NCBI GenBank assembly: GCA_903822375.1
Contig: CAIJOU010000530.1
Location: forward strand, 1 to 7,769
DNA length: 7,769 nucleotides
Direction: 5' to 3'
Source of the DNA: Candidatus Hydrogenedentota bacterium
GTDB taxonomy: Bacteria; Hydrogenedentota; Hydrogenedentia; Hydrogenedentales; CAITNO01
Shown: piece after piece, positions 5,336-7,769 of the stretch
Layout of the letters: each line of letters begins with the position of its first letter
How positions within the stretch are numbered: the stretch's first letter is position 1
Program-made: the position numbers and the translations under genes
The notes under the pieces: generated by a model
Database searches by the model: none
What the model was told of the DNA's origin: nothing
The model's input: only the letters and a program-made list of their open reading frames with translations

Positions 5336-7087
5336 ATGAAGAAGAAAGATTGTTACGGGCGGATAGGATTCCTGAAAGGGCCAGGCGGCGCCATGTGCCT
5401 CACCTTCGCGGCCATGATGGTGTCGGTGGCCCTCCTTGTCCTCATGAGTGTAATGACAAGCGGCCCGGTGGCGCACGCGGCGGATGACGCCGCGCCTGCA
5501 GTCGAGTCCGCGGCGCCGCCCATTGATCCGGGCGGTGGTGCCACCGGAACAGCGGCCAACGCGTTCACTGCGGCCGGGCCGGCGTTCACGCCCGACGAAT
5601 TGAAAAAACTCCAGGACACCAAGGACCAGCCCGCCACCAACGGGGACCTGCTCAGGACGCTGGACGCGGTGGGTCAGGGCCATCTGGCGAACAACATCGT
5701 ATGGACGCTGCTGACGGGTTTCCTGGTCATGTTCATGCAGGCGGGATTCGCCATGGTTGAGACAGGCTTCTGCCGCGCCAAGAGCGCGGCCCATGTGATC
5801 ATGACCAACTTCATGATCTACCCCGTGGGCATGCTGGGTTTCTGGATTGCGGGCTTCGCACTGATGTTCGGCAGCCTGGCGTCGAGCAAGATTGGCGGCC
5901 CGGCCGCGCTGGGCGGCGTGCCGGGGCTCAATGGATATGAGTTCTCCATCGCCGGTTTCGGCCTCTTCGGCACCAAGGGATTCTTTCTGAGCCCGTCGGT
6001 CTATGACGTCGCCATCTACACGCTGTTCCTGTTCCAGATGGTCTTCATGGACACCACGGCCACCATTCCCACCGGCGCGATGGCCGAGCGCTGGCGCTTC
6101 ACCGCTTTCCTGGTGTACGGCTTCTTCATCTCGATGATTTGCTACCCCATCTACGGTCACATGGTCTGGGGCGGCGGCGGCCTGGCCATGCTCGGCCAGA
6201 ACTTCGGCCTCGGGCACGGCGCGGTTGACTTCGCGGGGTCCGGCGTGGTGCATGCGGTCGGCGGTTGCGCCGCGCTGGCGGGCGCGCTGGCTCTCGGCCC
6301 GCGCCTCGGCAAGTACAACAAGGAGGGCAAGCCCGTGGCCATGCCCGGTCACCACATCCCGATGGCCATTATCGGCACCTTCATCCTTGCCTTCGGCTGG
6401 TTCGGGTTCAATCCCGGCTCGACGCTCGGCTCGACGGGCGCAGGCAACCTGCGCATCGGTGTGGTCGCCGTGAACACCATGCTCGCCTCCGCGGGTGGTG
6501 CAATGTCAGCCCTCCTCTACATGAAGTGGAGGTTTGGCAAGTACGATCCGTCCATGGCCGCCAACGGCCTGCTGGCCGGACTCGTGGCCATCACGGCGCC
6601 GTGCGGTTTTGTCACGGCATGGTCCTCCGTGGTGATTGGCCTGATCGCCGGCATCCTGGTGTGCATCTCGGTGTTCTTCTGGGAGCGCGTAGGGGTGGAT
6701 GACCCGGTCGGTGCGGTCTCCGTGCACGGCGTGAACGGCATCTGGGGCCTGATATCGCTCGGCCTGTTCTCCGACGGCACCTACGGCGCCGCCTGGAACG
6801 GCGTGGGCGCGACCGAATACCTGGGCAAGGCCGGCCAGGGCGTCACGGGACTGTTCTACGGCGACGTCAGCCAGCTGGTGGCCCAGTTGATCAGCGCCGG
6901 TGTTTGCATCGTTTGGGCTTTTGGCAGCGCCTATATCTTCTTCAAACTGCAGAAACTGGTCATGCCGATACGCTGTTCGCGGGAAGACGAACTGGAAGGC
7001 CTCGACGTTCCTGAGATGGGCGTGGCCGCGTATCCGGAGTTCCAGCTTCACGGAAGCCTTTCGTCGAAGGGCGGCCACATCATGTAA
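5336..7087 (+). CDS. amtB: Ammonium transporter of the Amt family, with signal peptide and N-terminal extension
   Basis: A 583-residue trimeric inner-membrane channel that takes up ammonium. Residues 1-48 form a signal peptide (Lys-rich start, hydrophobic 21-40, AHA-AD cleavage pattern). Residues 49-115 are an Ala/Pro/Gly-rich linker with a short charged stretch, and the membrane core follows. Family motifs: GFAMVETGFCRAKSAAHV (137-154), TATIPTGAMAERWRF (241-255), DFAGSGVVHAVGG (298-310) with the first pore histidine His306 and Asp298 eight residues earlier, GWFGFNPGST (354-363), and GAVSVHGVNGIWG (459-471) with the second pore histidine His464. A cytoplasmic tail ends with EDELEGLDVPEMG, where PII would dock. 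E. coli AmtB has about 428 residues, so this one is longer mainly at the N-terminus. The ATG at 5336 has AAAGGAG 7 nt upstream and gives the signal peptide. It is probably expressed from the sigma-54 promoter at 5184 when ammonium is scarce. Confidence 0.96.
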   Translation: MKKKDCYGRIGFLKGPGGAMCLTFAAMMVSVALLVLMSVMTSGPVAHAADDAAPAVESAAPPIDPGGGATGTAANAFTAAGPAFTPDELKKLQDTKDQPATNGDLLRTLDAVGQGHLANNIVWTLLTGFLVMFMQAGFAMVETGFCRAKSAAHVIMTNFMIYPVGMLGFWIAGFALMFGSLASSKIGGPAALGGVPGLNGYEFSIAGFGLFGTKGFFLSPSVYDVAIYTLFLFQMVFMDTTATIPTGAMAERWRFTAFLVYGFFISMICYPIYGHMVWGGGGLAMLGQNFGLGHGAVDFAGSGVVHAVGGCAALAGALALGPRLGKYNKEGKPVAMPGHHIPMAIIGTFILAFGWFGFNPGSTLGSTGAGNLRIGVVAVNTMLASAGGAMSALLYMKWRFGKYDPSMAANGLLAGLVAITAPCGFVTAWSSVVIGLIAGILVCISVFFWERVGVDDPVGAVSVHGVNGIWGLISLGLFSDGTYGAAWNGVGATEYLGKAGQGVTGLFYGDVSQLVAQLISAGVCIVWAFGSAYIFFKLQKLVMPIRCSREDELEGLDVPEMGVAAYPEFQLHGSLSSKGGHIM

Positions 7088-7097
7088 GTTCGTACAA

Positions 7098-7130
7098 ACC
7101 GGCCTTTCCGGAATGTGCGGAAAGGCCGGT
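7098..7130 (+). terminator. Perfect 13-bp hairpin after amtB, without a T tract
   Basis: ACCGGCCTTTCCG (7098-7110) pairs fully with 7118-7130 around a 7-nt loop. What follows (GCCTGAAAG) has no run of T, so it is not a standard intrinsic terminator. It may be a leaky terminator, an RNA-stabilising 3' structure or a processing site that separates amtB from the two small genes behind it. Confidence 0.55.
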
Positions 7131-7178
7131 GCCTGAAAGAAGACTCTAACCACGGCACAGCCACAAGGAGTTCCTCAA

Positions 7179-7295
7179 ATGTTGCTTAACGATTTCTTTC
7201 AAGGGTTGCTCAGCGCGCTGTTCGACTATCTCTCGGGTTTTATTGACAGCATTCTCACCGGGGCGCTGAACGGTCTCCTGGGCATCGGCAGCTGA
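7179..7295 (+). CDS. Small amphipathic peptide, 38 residues (first of a tandem pair)
   Basis: A short frame, ATG to TGA, with AAGGAG (7165-7170) 8 nt upstream. The peptide begins MLLNDFFQGLLSALFD. It has only three charged residues, all acidic (Asp5, Asp16, Asp23), and no Cys or Lys. Polar residues fall at 5, 8, 12, 16, 19, 23, 27 and 31, which on a helix makes one continuous polar stripe with Leu, Phe and Ile on the other faces. That fits an amphipathic helix lying on or in a membrane. There is no cleavable signal. It is related to the next frame. No promoter is seen between the amtB stop and here, so co-transcription with amtB is plausible. I recognise no family; the function is unknown. 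Confidence 0.65.
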   Translation: MLLNDFFQGLLSALFDYLSGFIDSILTGALNGLLGIGS

Positions 7296-7355
7296 CCGCC
7301 GACCAGATGGTTAAACGCGCCGTCGGCGCAGGACTGAAACCAAAAGGAACGAGTC

Positions 7356-7481
7356 ATGTTGAATGATCTGTTGGGCATTCTTGTGAAGTTGTTGACTGGC
7401 CTCTTCGACAATTTCCTCACCACCCCCATATTCAATTTCCTGGAGTCGGCATTGTTCGGAAGCAAGGACCCGCTTGCCTGA
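7356..7481 (+). CDS. Small amphipathic peptide, 41 residues (second of a tandem pair)
   Basis: A short frame, ATG to TGA, with AAAAGGA (7342-7348) 7 nt upstream. The peptide begins MLNDLLGILVKLLTGLFDN and shares with the preceding peptide the ML(L)ND start and the LL(S/T)(A/G)LFD core. Polar or small residues at 4, 7, 11, 14, 18 and 22 again form a stripe. Pro24 probably breaks the helix before a second hydrophobic part (IFNFLESALFG) and a charged tail. The two frames are 60 nt apart and are followed by a strong terminator, which supports a real two-gene unit. Function unknown; a membrane-associated small protein is the safest description. Confidence 0.65.
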   Translation: MLNDLLGILVKLLTGLFDNFLTTPIFNFLESALFGSKDPLA

Positions 7482-7505
7482 TCAGTCACCCGACACTGTA
7501 CAATC

Positions 7506-7548
7506 CGCCGCCTCTTGTCGCTGATGGACAAGAGGCGGCGTCTTGTTT
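7506..7548 (+). terminator. Strong intrinsic terminator after the small peptide genes
   Basis: A perfect 14-bp stem (CGCCGCCTCTTGTC at 7506-7519 with 7527-7540) around the 7-nt loop GCTGATG, followed by TCTTGTTT. It begins 25 nt after the second peptide stop and would end the amtB-peptide transcript. Confidence 0.92.
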
Positions 7549-7769
7549 CCTGCCGTCCCAGACAGCGGGTTGTCCTGTCACTGAAGCCCCGGTTGCGTGT
7601 TTCAAGTGCGTGCAGGACCAGCAATGTTGTCACGGGGAACAACCCAACAGTGTGAGTGGCTCTTATTAGAGTAGCCTTTGCACAGGGGCGGCGGCGTCAT
7701 CCAGTCATGCGGGTTAATTCAGCCACCAGCGGCGAAAAGAGGAATCCGGCATTCCCACTGCGCGAAGCC
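7549..7769. other. Gene-free tail at the right edge
   Basis: No complete gene. An imperfect hairpin spans 7572-7618 (GTCCTG with CAGGAC, then CACT/AGTG and GAA/TTC inside), and a weaker GTTGT/ACAAC dyad lies at 7626-7643. From the ATG at 7707 a frame stays open to the edge for 21 codons but has no ribosome site, so it is not called as a gene. No consensus promoter is seen. Confidence 0.5.

Noticed and set aside
5108..6355. Long minus-strand frame of 415 codons opposite amtB
   Set aside because: It lies over the well-supported amtB gene and sigma-54 promoter, is dominated by His, Arg, Gly and Ala as GC-rich antisense frames are, and has no ribosome site or known domain.
7707..7769. Start of a new gene at the right edge
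   Set aside because: Only 21 open codons, no ribosome site and no recognisable N-terminus.
1..7769. CRISPR array, tRNA, rRNA or insertion sequence
   Set aside because: No short regularly spaced repeats, cloverleaf, ribosomal RNA motif, transposase or terminal inverted repeats were seen.

Overview
The window suggests a GC-rich, Gram-negative-type bacterium with sigma-54 control of nitrogen genes. The grounds are strong AAGGAG-type ribosome sites, two near-perfect -24/-12 promoters, a GlnB-type PII protein, an ammonium transporter with a cleavable signal peptide, and a large exported repeat protein of the DUF11 type. The small flavoprotein resembles the FMN-binding protein known from Desulfovibrio. 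I would guess Desulfobacterota, Planctomycetota, Hydrogenedentota or a relative, but the sequence alone does not settle the phylum.

Layout. (1) 2-2776: 3' part of a long surface or extracellular protein with two near-identical PEGA-like repeats, an unrecognised domain, three DUF11-like repeats each carrying a cysteine pair, and a C-terminal domain. It is closed by a strong hairpin terminator. (2) 2869-3165: no gene seen. (3) 3166-3624: a consensus sigma-70 promoter and a 127-residue FMN-binding split-barrel protein. (4) 3625-4162: no convincing gene, but several inverted repeats. (5) 4163-4721: sigma-54 promoter, glnK/glnB-type PII gene with a TTG start, and a UUCG-loop terminator. (6) 4722-5335: a long regulatory stretch with an AT-rich island, a CRP-like palindrome, spaced direct repeats and a second sigma-54 promoter. 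(7) 5336-7087: amtB. (8) 7098-7130: a perfect hairpin. (9) 7179-7481: two tiny, related, amphipathic peptide genes, each with a good ribosome site, followed by a strong terminator. (10) 7541-7769: a gene-free tail with a weak hairpin and an open frame that runs off the end.

How it fits together. PII and AmtB form the classic ammonium-sensing pair: under nitrogen limitation both genes would be switched on through sigma-54, and PII would then gate the transporter. Here the two genes are about 700 bp apart and each has its own sigma-54 promoter, so they can be controlled separately. The most original element is the pair of 38- and 41-residue peptides behind amtB. They share a start pattern and an LL-x-x-LFD core, have polar residues every 3-4 positions, and would be co-transcribed with amtB if RNA polymerase reads through the hairpin between them. 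I know of no described family for them.
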